Assembly (NCBI GenBank): GCA_910577675.1
Contig: CAJTOR010000008.1
Coordinates: 1 to 59,858, forward strand
DNA from: an uncultured Lachnospiraceae bacterium
GTDB taxonomy: Bacteria; Bacillota; Clostridia; Lachnospirales; Lachnospiraceae
DNA: 59,858 nt
Reading direction: 5' to 3'
In this document: positions 44,032 through 53,271 of the stretch, in pieces
Position numbering within the stretch: position 1 is the first letter of the stretch
Layout: the number at the start of each line of letters is the position of its first letter
Notes under the pieces: model-generated
Databases searched by the model: none
Told to the model about the DNA's origin: nothing
The model's input: only the letters and a program-made list of their open reading frames with translations
Made by a program: the position numbers and the translations under genes

Positions 44032-44224
44032 AGAAACTCACCTCATATTTCTTAATGTTGCCGTTTGATAAACCCCATATTTACAAGACTTTTCTTTCAG
44101 AGTTTTTTCTGGCTGCATACAGCAATTACAATTATAAGTTTATTTTCTACACTTGCAGGTGTAAATAGATACCATATTGCCCATATAAATCAAAAAATCA
44201 TTGTTTTCTGAACATTTTTTAAAT

Positions 44225-44587
44225 TTATTGTGCAAAGCTTCGAAAATAAATAACATTCCCATCCGGGTCATAAAAGCTCATATTGACCGCCCCCCACGGT
44301 CTTTTGGTCGGTTTTTCAATGATTTTAACCCCCATCGAAAGCAGCCGCTCATATTCAGAATCAAGATCTGCCACCGTAAATGCAAGAGTTATATTCGGAT
44401 TCCGGGTATTCTGACTGCTGTCATTTCCCTTCGAACCATCGTTATAAATTGTAAACTGTGTTTCCTCCGCCAGCAAAATCTGATGGACTTCATCATTGCT
44501 TCCGTTCTCAATTCCAAACAATGTTTTGTAAAAATCCGCAAGCGATACAACATCATTTGTAATCAAACACACTTCCCCTATTTTCAT
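44225..44587 (-). CDS. VOC/glyoxalase-fold protein
   Basis: 120 residues. VCLITNDVVSLADFYKTLFG, ITLAFTVADLDSEYERL and SFYDPDGNVIYF mark the paired beta-alpha-beta modules of the vicinal oxygen chelate fold. A short Gly/Ser/Asn loop (DGSKGNDSSQNTRN) breaks the second module. AGGAGGCATAC precedes the ATG. Family members include glyoxalases and bleomycin/fosfomycin resistance proteins; the class here is open. Confidence 0.85.
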   Translation of the reverse strand: MKIGEVCLITNDVVSLADFYKTLFGIENGSNDEVHQILLAEETQFTIYNDGSKGNDSSQNTRNPNITLAFTVADLDSEYERLLSMGVKIIEKPTKRPWGAVNMSFYDPDGNVIYFRSFAQ

Positions 44588-44770
44588 GTATGCCTCCTGT
44601 CCATATCTCCATAACTACAAGCCTTCCTCAAACTTACACTTCCACCTGCGCTGTCCAATATACTTTTCCCCACATCAACAATCTGCCAGACACTCATATA
44701 TTCCCCCATATTGCTATATTACGTTTCTGTAAGAAATTTCCATTTTCATTTAACAATCGCAATAAATACC

Positions 44771-45703
44771 TTATTTTCTCCAATGCGTCCAGTGTATCTC
44801 ATCCCCATAACCGATTTTTCTATAAAAATCATTTCCGCCGCCCGTCATATACTCCGCCCCCAACTCCTTCAAACGCCGATAATGCTGCGTTAGTGCTGCC
44901 GCTGCCAACCCCATCTTCCGATACTGCGGCACGGTGCATAATGGTTCCATATAGGCAAGCTTATTTTGCGCAACCCACCACATTCCCGAAAAGCACACGT
45001 AATCTCCCTGTTTATTTTCAATAATTACATTATATTCGTAGGTTGAGTGCGGCGGCGGTGCAATTGTGGAACTTACAATACCATTATATGCCCTATAAGG
45101 ATCCCACGGCATTTCGGGATTCCGACGATCCCCGTTTTCAAAAGGTCCAAGCTCTTCCTCATTAAAACCGCCCCATATACATTTGGCAAGTTTTAATGTA
45201 TCTATTTTTGATGTGTCTATTTTTGACAGGTCAACAAAACGGAAACCATCCGGAAGCTCATAACTTAATTTGGATTTTTTAAAATCAAACAAAAGATCCA
45301 CATTATCATAAACCATCTGATAGCCACGCTTTTTTGCCGCCTTTATCAGTGCTTCCTGCCCGGGAAAAAGGGTTAGTTCCCTCCCATCCCCAAAATCAGG
45401 AAAGCTGCGGTCTGCATACTCCATCATTTCATCCGCCAATTCCTCATAACCGGGGCGCAAGCTGAAATGAATATTGGTGGGCGAGGATTCCGTAAACACA
45501 AATCCAACCACACGGTCACCATCCATCCAAAACCTGTCCAGATGAAGATAAGCCTTGTCCATCCATGTGGATGTGATCGCGTACTCAAAATATGGCGCTG
45601 CGGCTCCGTTGGCACAATGCGGCTCATATATATCCACCATGAAATCCCATACAAGTTGAATATCCGTCAAGATTTGAAGTTGCTTTGTTTTTATGTTACT
45701 CAT
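44771..45703 (-). CDS. GNAT family N-acetyltransferase, long form
   Basis: 310 residues with two GNAT-like halves. The second is clear: YMEPLCTVPQYRKMGLAAAA and LGAEYMTGGGNDFYRKIGYG. The first half (residues 1-160) opens with HFSLRPGYEELADEMMEYA and resembles the long GNATs broken at 35516. AAGGAAAAAAT precedes the ATG. Acceptor unknown. Confidence 0.83.
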   Translation of the reverse strand: MSNIKTKQLQILTDIQLVWDFMVDIYEPHCANGAAAPYFEYAITSTWMDKAYLHLDRFWMDGDRVVGFVFTESSPTNIHFSLRPGYEELADEMMEYADRSFPDFGDGRELTLFPGQEALIKAAKKRGYQMVYDNVDLLFDFKKSKLSYELPDGFRFVDLSKIDTSKIDTLKLAKCIWGGFNEEELGPFENGDRRNPEMPWDPYRAYNGIVSSTIAPPPHSTYEYNVIIENKQGDYVCFSGMWWVAQNKLAYMEPLCTVPQYRKMGLAAAALTQHYRRLKELGAEYMTGGGNDFYRKIGYGDEIHWTHWRK

Positions 45704-45770
45704 ATTTTTTCCTTATCCCTCCCATTACCAAAACAAAAAATATTTTGCCATATACATTCCCATTCACAAT

Positions 45771-45880
45771 CTACGTTCCATCGCAAGATACGCTAACTTC
45801 CCCCGTTTCCAGAAAACCGTTTTTTTGCCAGAATACACTGCTCTGCGGATTTCCCTTGTGACAAACGGCGGATGAAAACG
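45771..45880 (-). pseudogene. GNAT acetyltransferase C-terminal stub
   Basis: The minus strand reads SAVCHKGNPQSSVFWQKNGF then LETGEVSVSCDGT and a stop at 45771. The NPxSxxFWxKNGF pattern is typical of GNAT C-termini. No core remains. It lies directly after the stop of the triple-fusion gene. Confidence 0.6.
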
Positions 45881-45890
45881 GTAGAAAATC

Positions 45891-48008
45891 TCATTTTTCT
45901 TCTATCTCAATCTTCCTGTCCTTATAGTAATACTCCCTGTCGTGTTCGTTAATCTCGCGCATCACCCTGCACGGATTCCCGATCGCAACGACATTCGCAG
46001 GAATATCCTTTGTCACTACACTCCCCGCACCGATCACCGTGTTGTCTCCGATCGTCACACCCGGCATAATAACTGCACCGGCACCGAGCCAGCAGTTTCT
46101 TCCGATATGCACCGGCATATTGTACTGGTACACCTTTTCGCGCAGCTTTGGCAGAATCGGGTGCCCTGCCGTGGCGATGGTGACATTCGGTCCTATCATG
46201 GTATAATCGCCGATATAGATATGCGTATCATCCACGCAGGTCAGGTGATAATTCGCGTAGACCATTTTCCCGAAATGGCAGTGATGCCCGCCGAAGTTCG
46301 AATAGAACGGAGCTTCGATATACACGCCCTCCCCGCAGTCCGCGAGCATCTCCTTGAGCATTTTTGTCCGCTTCTCCGCCTCGGATGGTTTTGTCCGGTT
46401 ATACTCACACAGCCGGTCCTGATAAACCATCTGCTCCTTCATGATCTCCTCGTCGTTCGGAAGATAGAGCTCCCCCGTATGCAGCTTTTCCCGCATTCCG
46501 CCTGCTTCCACCGTCTTCTGCTTTGTCAGCCGTTTTATAAAGAAATGCTCCGAAAATCCGTCTTCGCAGTGCTCATACCTTCCAATCTCCTCAAAGCCGC
46601 AGGCTTTATAAAAATCCCTGCCCTGCCAGTTAAAGATATCCAGCCGGATGGTATCCGCCCCCAGTGCCAGAGCACGGCGCTCCACCTCCGCCATCAGCAT
46701 GGTTCCGATTCCCCGCCTGCGGTATTCCTCGTCCACAAAGACCGTGCCGACGTAAAGGATATGGAACGCTGACATATAGCCGATTGCGCCCGCGATCAAT
46801 CTGCCATCCCTTTTTATACCGACCGCAGCACCGCCGTTTAAGCGGTAAGAGATGTATTGGACATCGTATTGGTCGAGTCTGTTTTCGATTTCCTCCCTGC
46901 CCGCTTCATCGAGGGAAATAATCTCAAAGTCTGTATTCTCCTCCCTCTGGATTTCATCGCTTCCGGCACCGCACTGCCCGTTTGGTGTCCCGGCTTCTTT
47001 TGATGTGCAAACCGCCGCATCTGCGGACGAAGCCATGCGGCATCCATCCTCATGGCAGCATGCACCGACCTCCTTCGCATTCGCAGACAGTGTCCTTCCC
47101 TGTCCGTCCTCCGGAACATCCGTGTAAACCTCCTCTGCGTCCCTAGGAAGCATCCTCACATGCCTAAAGTACGAAAAGCTGTTTTCCGCCTCGACCTGAT
47201 TATACTCATAGCCAAGCCCCGCACCGACCTCCTTCGCCGTCCGGTCAAAGAGGGTGCACATGCGGACTGCTGCCTCCCACGCTTCTTTTACATCGCAGGA
47301 AAACCATGTGGAAAGATACTCGTTCCAGTCTTTTTCCGGCAGCCAGCGGTTCATATATTTTCCGGATTTCCCGACGGAAACCGACCAGTCCGTAATCAGC
47401 CCAACTTTCCATGACAACAGCTTTTCAAGCTGTATGCGCACGACATGGTTTACCATATGCTGCACATAGGTCATCTCCCCGCGCCAAAGCCCTTTTGCAA
47501 CATTGTTAAGGCACCACCAAAACTCATTGCAGGCACAAATATATTCCTCCTGCGCCGGCTTTTTTACAAAATATCCCGAATCGTTGGATTCCGGGATCTC
47601 GGGCAGGATGCCGTCCTTGTCGAGCAGAATTTTGCGCAGGGTATCATCAAAAATCCCCTCCTGCGCGTTCGCGATGGTTTCCACATGCAGGTCGATCCGG
47701 TTCCCGTCTGCGAACTGCATCAGCCAGCCGTAAGATTTTGCAGGATCAACTCCTTCATCCGGAAAAAACTCCGCAAATTCGTCCGGGCGCTGCATATACA
47801 GGATTTTTCCAAACATGCGCTCCGTCCAGTCCCGGTCTTTTATAAAGCTTTCGGTTTCACGCACAACATAACCCACATCATAATCCTGAAAAATATCCCG
47901 GGGTGCATTCGGGTTCGTCCGCGAACCGTCTATGTAGACTGCGCGGATGCGCTCGTCCTCCTTTGCTACCTTTAAAATCAGATCATACATTTCCTGCTCC
48001 GTTCTCAT
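45891..48008 (-). CDS. AadE-like adenylyltransferase / GNAT / hexapeptide O-acetyltransferase fusion
   Basis: One 705-codon frame holds three enzymes. Residues 1-295 are aminoglycoside 6-adenylyltransferase-like (AadE/ANT(6)): IDGSRTNPNAPRDIFQDYD has the nucleotidyltransferase GS and DxD, and NEFWWCLNNVAKGLWRGEM is the family helix. Residues about 296-358 are a Cys- and Ala-rich linker. Residues 360-490 are a GNAT (VFVDEEYRRRGIGTMLMAEV, RDFYKACGFEEIGRY). Residues 500-705 are a left-handed beta-helix sugar O-acetyltransferase with catalytic His616 in TAGHPILP and VHIGRNCWLGAGAVIMPG. Start at 48008 follows AAGGAGGACGGAT. All motifs look intact. Such a chain could modify one substrate at several sites or be a by-product of gene fusion. 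Confidence 0.85.
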   Translation of the reverse strand: MRTEQEMYDLILKVAKEDERIRAVYIDGSRTNPNAPRDIFQDYDVGYVVRETESFIKDRDWTERMFGKILYMQRPDEFAEFFPDEGVDPAKSYGWLMQFADGNRIDLHVETIANAQEGIFDDTLRKILLDKDGILPEIPESNDSGYFVKKPAQEEYICACNEFWWCLNNVAKGLWRGEMTYVQHMVNHVVRIQLEKLLSWKVGLITDWSVSVGKSGKYMNRWLPEKDWNEYLSTWFSCDVKEAWEAAVRMCTLFDRTAKEVGAGLGYEYNQVEAENSFSYFRHVRMLPRDAEEVYTDVPEDGQGRTLSANAKEVGACCHEDGCRMASSADAAVCTSKEAGTPNGQCGAGSDEIQREENTDFEIISLDEAGREEIENRLDQYDVQYISYRLNGGAAVGIKRDGRLIAGAIGYMSAFHILYVGTVFVDEEYRRRGIGTMLMAEVERRALALGADTIRLDIFNWQGRDFYKACGFEEIGRYEHCEDGFSEHFFIKRLTKQKTVEAGGMREKLHTGELYLPNDEEIMKEQMVYQDRLCEYNRTKPSEAEKRTKMLKEMLADCGEGVYIEAPFYSNFGGHHCHFGKMVYANYHLTCVDDTHIYIGDYTMIGPNVTIATAGHPILPKLREKVYQYNMPVHIGRNCWLGAGAVIMPGVTIGDNTVIGAGSVVTKDIPANVVAIGNPCRVMREINEHDREYYYKDRKIEIEEK

Positions 48009-48042
48009 ATCCGTCCTCCTTAAAATATATATTTGATTAGTC

Positions 48043-48105
48043 AACGGAAATTATATCACTATGCCGCTACCTGTCAGATGGGGCTTGCCCCATCACTTAC
48101 ACAGG
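48043..48105 (+). repeat. Dispersed hairpin element, copy F (shortened)
   Basis: GGAAATTATATCACTATGCC, then CCTGTCAGATGGGGCTTGCC follow the family order, but the centre lost bases and the right end (CATCACTTACACAGG) is diverged. It lies between the fusion gene start and the truncated phosphoesterase 3' end. Confidence 0.75.
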
Positions 48106-48115
48106 AAAACTAGGC

Positions 48116-48556
48116 TTATCCCCGGAAAAAATCTATGATTTCCACCGCACTTACCGGCTCCATATTATTTGCATCAACCCCCACATCATACCGCAGAATT
48201 CCATTTGCACGGTTTTTAACATTGTAATCTTTATGGTTGTGTTGATGACCATGAAGTGCAATCGCACCCTTCCCATAACCATTCCACTCGAGGATAGGAT
48301 AATGAAACAGTACAAAACGCTGATTCAGATAAGTAATTTCCATATAATCCCTGATGGAACAGAATAACGACGGCTCAAATATTTCACTGTCCACAAAATT
48401 ATCATGGTTACCCCGGATAAGATATTTTCTGCCCTTTAGCGAATACAGGCATGCCAATGCATTCTCCGCACCTTTCATCGTAAAATCGCCGAGAATATAT
48501 ACTTCATCCTGACTGGACACTTTATTGTTCCATTTTTGTATCAATGCTTTATCCAT
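48116..48556 (-). pseudogene. Calcineurin-like phosphoesterase missing N-terminus
   Basis: 146 codons carry YILGDFTMKGAEN, YLIRGNHDNF, FVLFHYPILEW and LHGHQHNH, so the later metal ligands of the family are intact. The first ligand motif (DTHxxH), which should lie about 28 residues upstream, is missing. A TAA stands two codons before the first ATG, in the place where relatives read VEEMDKALI. No ribosome site precedes the ATG. It is probably a dead 5'-truncated gene, though a short active form is not excluded. Confidence 0.6.
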
Positions 48557-48691
48557 TTCTTACACATTATTATAACTCAGAGCCCATCCTTTCAAGGTTT
48601 AGATTTACAGTATTCCCTCTTACCTCAGCCAGCTTAATCACCCCGGTATTCCCCACACACAATCACTATTATTTAAGCCCAGCATCTTTAT

Positions 48692-49438
48692 TTACAATTT
48701 TTTCCAGTTCCCATAATTCATTTGATAATTGAGCAGTTCTTCCCTCCCCTCCTTTTTCAGTATATTCTCAACAACATTATAGCGCCTTACGCTGCTACGA
48801 TCCATATAAACCATATCCGCCCCTTTTAGCTTTTCCATCGCAAGCAGTATTTTCGCTATCCCCGTACCGGAAAGTTTGTCCGCCGCCAGCGTAAAACCAA
48901 GGTACTCGACGGCGGAGTCCTTTAAACTTTCAATATCACGAAGCTTGTGCAATTCATATATATTTAGTGCAAACAGCTTTGAAAGCTTTCGAAAATCAGG
49001 CAGTGCCTCCACGCCGGGAAGGGCGTTCAAATACAGTTTTTTAAGCCCCACAGCCTGTTCCAGAAAGGACAGACTCTTTAATCCCCTTATGCTGCTAAGC
49101 TCCAATTCCCGCAGATTTTCCGTAAAAAACGCGGAAAATGTTTCATCTACTGCACAGCTTGCCGACAATATTTCCAAAGCATCACATCGGACATTGGAAA
49201 AATCAACAGGCAGATTAAGATACATCACAAGCTTTCTCAAAGAATGCAGCCCATTTAATCCGGCAGCATCCGTAAAATCCCCCCGCAAAAACAATTCTTC
49301 CACTTCCGGATAATCGGAAAGAAATGCAAGGTCTGTCTTTTTGTTTGCATAGACCCGCAGAGAGCGAACCCTGTCTGGTGCAAGACCATTCAATTCCACA
49401 GCCGTTTCCTTCTTTTCGATTCTTATCTCTCCATCCAT
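48692..49438 (-). CDS. Leucine-rich-repeat protein
   Basis: 248 residues with five or six irregular LRRs (YPEVEELFLRGDF, LHSLRKLVMYLNL, TENLRELELSSIRGLKSL, AVGLKKLYLNALPGV, LSKLFALNIYELHKLRDIES), covering about 45-190. No signal peptide; cytoplasmic. Start at 49438 follows GGGAGGATTTGT. LRRs bind proteins; partner unknown. It lies 39 bp past the ABC exporter start region, on the same strand as its upstream neighbours. Confidence 0.8.
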   Translation of the reverse strand: MDGEIRIEKKETAVELNGLAPDRVRSLRVYANKKTDLAFLSDYPEVEELFLRGDFTDAAGLNGLHSLRKLVMYLNLPVDFSNVRCDALEILSASCAVDETFSAFFTENLRELELSSIRGLKSLSFLEQAVGLKKLYLNALPGVEALPDFRKLSKLFALNIYELHKLRDIESLKDSAVEYLGFTLAADKLSGTGIAKILLAMEKLKGADMVYMDRSSVRRYNVVENILKKEGREELLNYQMNYGNWKKL

Positions 49439-49477
49439 ACAAATCCTCCCGATTAAACGCCGCGCCATCCGTTATAA

Positions 49478-51256
49478 CTACGCCACTTCCTTAAACTGCG
49501 CCATATACAGCTCGTAGTACGCGCCCTTCTTTTCAATCAGCTCCCTCGCGCTGCCCTGCTCCACGATTCCGCCCTTGTCAATAACAAAAATCCGGTCGGC
49601 TTTCTGTATCGTGGAGAGCCGGTGCGCGATAACAAAGGAGGTTCTTCCCGCAAGCAGCGCGTCGATGCCCTTTTGCACCAGACGCTCGGTGTGCGTGTCG
49701 ATGCTTGAGGTCGCCTCGTCAAGAATCAGGATTTTCGGCATGGAAAGCATGGTGCGCGCAAAGGCCAGGAGCTGGCGCTGACCGATGGAAAGCCCTGCTC
49801 CGCGCTCTTTCAGCTCGGTATCATAACCCTTCTCCATCTTCATAATAAACTCGTGCGCGTTCACCATCTTCGCCGCTTCCATAATCTCCTCGTCCGTCGC
49901 GTCAAGCCTGCCGTAGCGGATATTGTCTTTTATCGTGCCGGAAAACAGGAAATTTTCCTGCGTCATAATGCCCATCTGCTGCCGCAGGCTCTCGATCGAC
50001 ACCTCCCTGATATCATGCCCGTCAATATAGACCGCACCGCCCGTCACATCGTAAAAGCGGCTGATCAGGTTGACAATCGTTGTCTTTCCCGCACCCGTAG
50101 GCCCGACCAGCGCAATCGTTTCGCCCGGACGGATCTGAAAGCTTACATTGTCAAGCACCTGCGTATCCCTGTCATATGCAAAGGATACATTCTTAAATTC
50201 CACCTTACCCCGCACTTCCGGAAGCTCTGCCACGCCCTCGCGGTCGGCAATCTCTGGCTGCGTGTCAAGTATCTCAAAAATACGCTCCGCGCCCGCAATG
50301 TTCGTAATCAACTGATTGTAGAAATTGCTCAGGTTCATAATCGGGTTCCAGAACATGGAAATATAGGTTCCGAACGCCATCAGTGTTCCGACCGGAGCCG
50401 CCTGCGCGCCGAGCATTTTCACGCCGACATAGTACATGCACAGCGTCCCGAGCCCCCAGCAGAAATCTACCACCGGCCCGAATGCGTCCGCAAAGCGGCA
50501 GGCATTCACGAAAGAACCGCAGTGCTCGGAAAGCAGCTCATCAAAGGTTTCCTCCGTTTCGTCCTCCGCGGAAAAACTCTGGATTACGCGCATACCCGAC
50601 ACATCCTCATGGATAAAGGCATTCAGGTTCGAACTTTTCTTTCGGTGAATCTGCCAGCGCGCATGGGATTTCGTCTGCACAATCAGCACGCCGATAATCA
50701 TCAGCGGCAGCGAGCTCATCGCCGCCAGCGCGAGCTTCCAGTTTTTTACAGCCATAATCAGGACAACCGCACAGACAGTTATAAAGTCCGGAATCAGGGT
50801 GGTCACGCTGTTGGAGAGCACATCCTTTAAAGAATTTACGTCCCCGATAATGCGCGCGAGGATTTTCCCGGTCGGGCGGCTGTCAAAAAATGAAAAGCTC
50901 AATGTCTGGATATGCTCATAGAGTTCATTTCGGATTTTCACAAGCACATCATTCGACATTCTCGCCATCAGGTACATGCGCAGCTTGATTAACAAAATCA
51001 TCGCAACATTCATAACAAGCGCCGCCGCGCCGAGCTTTAAAAGCCCTTCGATATCATTATTCTTGATATTTACATTGATTGCGCGCTCAATAATCAGCGG
51101 GTTAATCAGGCTGATGCCCACCGTAAGGAGCATAATGAAAATAACAAACGCAATCATTTTTCTGTACGACAGCAGGTAGCGGAACAGACGCAGAAGCGTC
51201 ACGGTCTTGCCTGCCGTTTTTAAAGTTTCGTCCTCGCGGACGGTATTCACTGCCAT
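49478..51256 (-). CDS. ABC exporter subunit (heterodimeric, MsbA/BmrCD type)
   Basis: 592 residues: six membrane helices (1-320) and an ATPase domain with Walker A GPTGAGKTT, signature LSIGQRQ (in place of canonical LSGGQ), Walker B ILILDEATSSID and the H-loop AHRLSTI. Start at 51256 follows GAGG; a longer frame to 51328 lacks a site. It forms a pair with the gene at 51466-53205, as in BmrCD and LmrCD multidrug exporters. Substrate could be drugs or a peptide. Confidence 0.9.
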   Translation of the reverse strand: MAVNTVREDETLKTAGKTVTLLRLFRYLLSYRKMIAFVIFIMLLTVGISLINPLIIERAINVNIKNNDIEGLLKLGAAALVMNVAMILLIKLRMYLMARMSNDVLVKIRNELYEHIQTLSFSFFDSRPTGKILARIIGDVNSLKDVLSNSVTTLIPDFITVCAVVLIMAVKNWKLALAAMSSLPLMIIGVLIVQTKSHARWQIHRKKSSNLNAFIHEDVSGMRVIQSFSAEDETEETFDELLSEHCGSFVNACRFADAFGPVVDFCWGLGTLCMYYVGVKMLGAQAAPVGTLMAFGTYISMFWNPIMNLSNFYNQLITNIAGAERIFEILDTQPEIADREGVAELPEVRGKVEFKNVSFAYDRDTQVLDNVSFQIRPGETIALVGPTGAGKTTIVNLISRFYDVTGGAVYIDGHDIREVSIESLRQQMGIMTQENFLFSGTIKDNIRYGRLDATDEEIMEAAKMVNAHEFIMKMEKGYDTELKERGAGLSIGQRQLLAFARTMLSMPKILILDEATSSIDTHTERLVQKGIDALLAGRTSFVIAHRLSTIQKADRIFVIDKGGIVEQGSARELIEKKGAYYELYMAQFKEVA

Positions 51257-51465
51257 AATAACCTCATTTCCGCAGGAATGTGGAAAACCTTCTTCCATTT
51301 TCCTGCCTATATTTCTACAAAAATCCATCTTTAATCCTATGCAAAAGTTAGCATCCGGACTAATTTAAAGTCAGCATGGGAGTATGCCATCTCAAGTTTC
51401 TTTCACTCTTTCTGATTTGAAAAGATTCCCTGAAAAACCAAGGCAGTTCTTATTTCCTCCGCAAA

Positions 51466-53205
51466 TCACGCCCCCTGCACATTTAACTGTGCGAGCGTTT
51501 CCCCGTACTGCGCCATATAAGTGTCGTAGTACAGCCCCTTTATCTCAAGCAGCTCCTCGTGCGTGCCGCGCTCCGCAATGCCGCCGTCCTGCAGCACAAT
51601 AATCTCATCCGCGTGACGGACAGCCGAAATCCGGTGGGCAATAACGATTTTGGTCGTGCCCTCAAACCCGAGCAGATTCTCCTGAATCTGATGCTCGGTT
51701 TCCATATCAAGCGCCGAAGTGGAATCATCGAGCACGAGAATCGGGGACTTTTTGGCGAATGCGCGCGCCATACTGATGCGCTGCTTCTGCCCGCCGGACA
51801 AACCGACCCCGCGCTCCCCGATCTGCGTTTCGTACTGCTCTTCCATATTCTCAATAAAGTCCTTCGCCTGCGCGCGCTCCAGCGCCCTCCGGACAAGGTC
51901 ATTGTGCGTGCTCGCACGCTTTCCGAGCTTTACGTTGGAATTGATTGTGTCGGAGAACAGGAAAACATCCTGCATCACCGGGGAAATGCTTTTGCGAAGC
52001 TGGCGCAATGTCAAATCGCGGATCGGAACACCGTCGAGCCTTATTTCACCCTCCCCCACATCGTAAAATCGCTGCAGGAGCGTGATGATCGAGGATTTCC
52101 CGGAACCGGTCGCCCCCATAATACCGATGGTTTTGCCCGCCGGCAGGTCAAAGGAAATATCCTTTAAGATTTCCTTGCCATCCAGACCAAACGATACATG
52201 GTCGAAGGTCACACGCCCCGAAACCTCTGGAAGTACCACCGGGTCTTCCTTTTCTATAATCGTCGTCTTCTCGTTGTAAATCTTTTTCAGCTTCTTGTTT
52301 GAAGCAACCGCAGAGGCGAACGAGTTTGACAGCCAGCCGAGCATTTCCATCGGCCAGATAATATTGTTCGCATACTCCGTAAAGGCGGCAAGCTCGCCGA
52401 GCGAAATCTCCCCCTGAATCTTTAGGTAGCCGCCGTAAATAATAACAAAAATCGGCAGCAGCCTTGTAATAAACTGCACCAGCGGCTGATAGCGGATAAA
52501 TACTTTGCTCTGGCGCATGTTCAGCTCGTAGTAGCGCTTGTTGTGCGAGAGGAACTTCGTGATTTCGTGCTTTTCCCTCGCAAACGCCTTGACCGTGCGC
52601 ACTCCCGCCAGATTTTCCTGCGCCACGGTATTTAATTTCGCATTCTCGTCCGAAATCTCCTCGTAAACCTTGTCGAGCTTTTTCTCCATCAGAATCGCGA
52701 GCAGCGCGACAAACGGCATCATAATAAGCGGCATAACCGCCAGCTTCACACTGATATGGAGCATGCAGTAAATAACGATGACCGTGTGGAAGATCACCTC
52801 CAAAATCAGCATGCCAATAAAGCCGACCGCGCTCCAGATATTGTCGATATCATCTTTGACGCGCGACATCAGCTCTCCCGTATTGGTATTATCAAAATAG
52901 TTGATCGATAGTTTCTGGATATGGCGGAACAGGTTCCGGCGCATATTCATGCCGATCTTCGCCCCGACATAATCAAAAGTAAACTCTTTTGTGTATCCGA
53001 ATACACAGCGCCCCAGACCGATCAAAAAAATCGTAAGCAAAAGCGGCATCAACAGATCGACCGCGCCCTCCCCGATCACATCGTCCACAATCCGTCTGGT
53101 TACCTGCGGCGCAAGCATATCCAGTCCGACCTGCAGCAAAAGGCACACAATCGCGAACAGATAGGCGTACCAATAGTGCAGAATATAGCTTGACAGCTTC
53201 TTCAT
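51466..53205 (-). CDS. ABC exporter subunit (heterodimeric, MsbA/BmrCD type)
   Basis: 579 residues: six membrane helices then ATPase with Walker A GATGSGKSS, signature LSGGQKQRISMARAF, Walker B ILVLDDSTSALDMET (Asp replaces the catalytic Glu, a degenerate site usual in one half of heterodimeric exporters) and AHRISAV. The partner at 49478 has a canonical DEAT Walker B. AAGGAGGAAGGTT-like site precedes the ATG. The two are one operon with about 210 bp between reading frames. Confidence 0.9.
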   Translation of the reverse strand: MKKLSSYILHYWYAYLFAIVCLLLQVGLDMLAPQVTRRIVDDVIGEGAVDLLMPLLLTIFLIGLGRCVFGYTKEFTFDYVGAKIGMNMRRNLFRHIQKLSINYFDNTNTGELMSRVKDDIDNIWSAVGFIGMLILEVIFHTVIVIYCMLHISVKLAVMPLIMMPFVALLAILMEKKLDKVYEEISDENAKLNTVAQENLAGVRTVKAFAREKHEITKFLSHNKRYYELNMRQSKVFIRYQPLVQFITRLLPIFVIIYGGYLKIQGEISLGELAAFTEYANNIIWPMEMLGWLSNSFASAVASNKKLKKIYNEKTTIIEKEDPVVLPEVSGRVTFDHVSFGLDGKEILKDISFDLPAGKTIGIMGATGSGKSSIITLLQRFYDVGEGEIRLDGVPIRDLTLRQLRKSISPVMQDVFLFSDTINSNVKLGKRASTHNDLVRRALERAQAKDFIENMEEQYETQIGERGVGLSGGQKQRISMARAFAKKSPILVLDDSTSALDMETEHQIQENLLGFEGTTKIVIAHRISAVRHADEIIVLQDGGIAERGTHEELLEIKGLYYDTYMAQYGETLAQLNVQGA

Positions 53206-53236
53206 AACCTTCCTCCATTATTCATGATTTGTTTTA

Positions 53237-53271
53237 CTGAAATGGGAAAACAAAATATACCCCATTTCCAG
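53237..53271. promoter_or_regulatory. Inverted repeat at probable ABC exporter promoter
   Basis: CTGAAATGGG (53237-53246) and CCCATTTCCAG (53261-53271) are inverted arms with one bulge, enclosing AT-rich DNA with a TATATT minus-strand -10 candidate. This is an operator-like layout about 35 bp ahead of the exporter start. The rest of 53272-53516 holds hairpin-rich leader sequence (for example CCCCGCCTGTGGGG) and no gene; I could not match it to a known riboswitch. Confidence 0.4.

Noticed and set aside
49853..50830. 325-codon plus-strand frame opposite the ABC exporter gene
   Set aside because: The minus strand has intact Walker and signature motifs; the plus frame is an antisense shadow.
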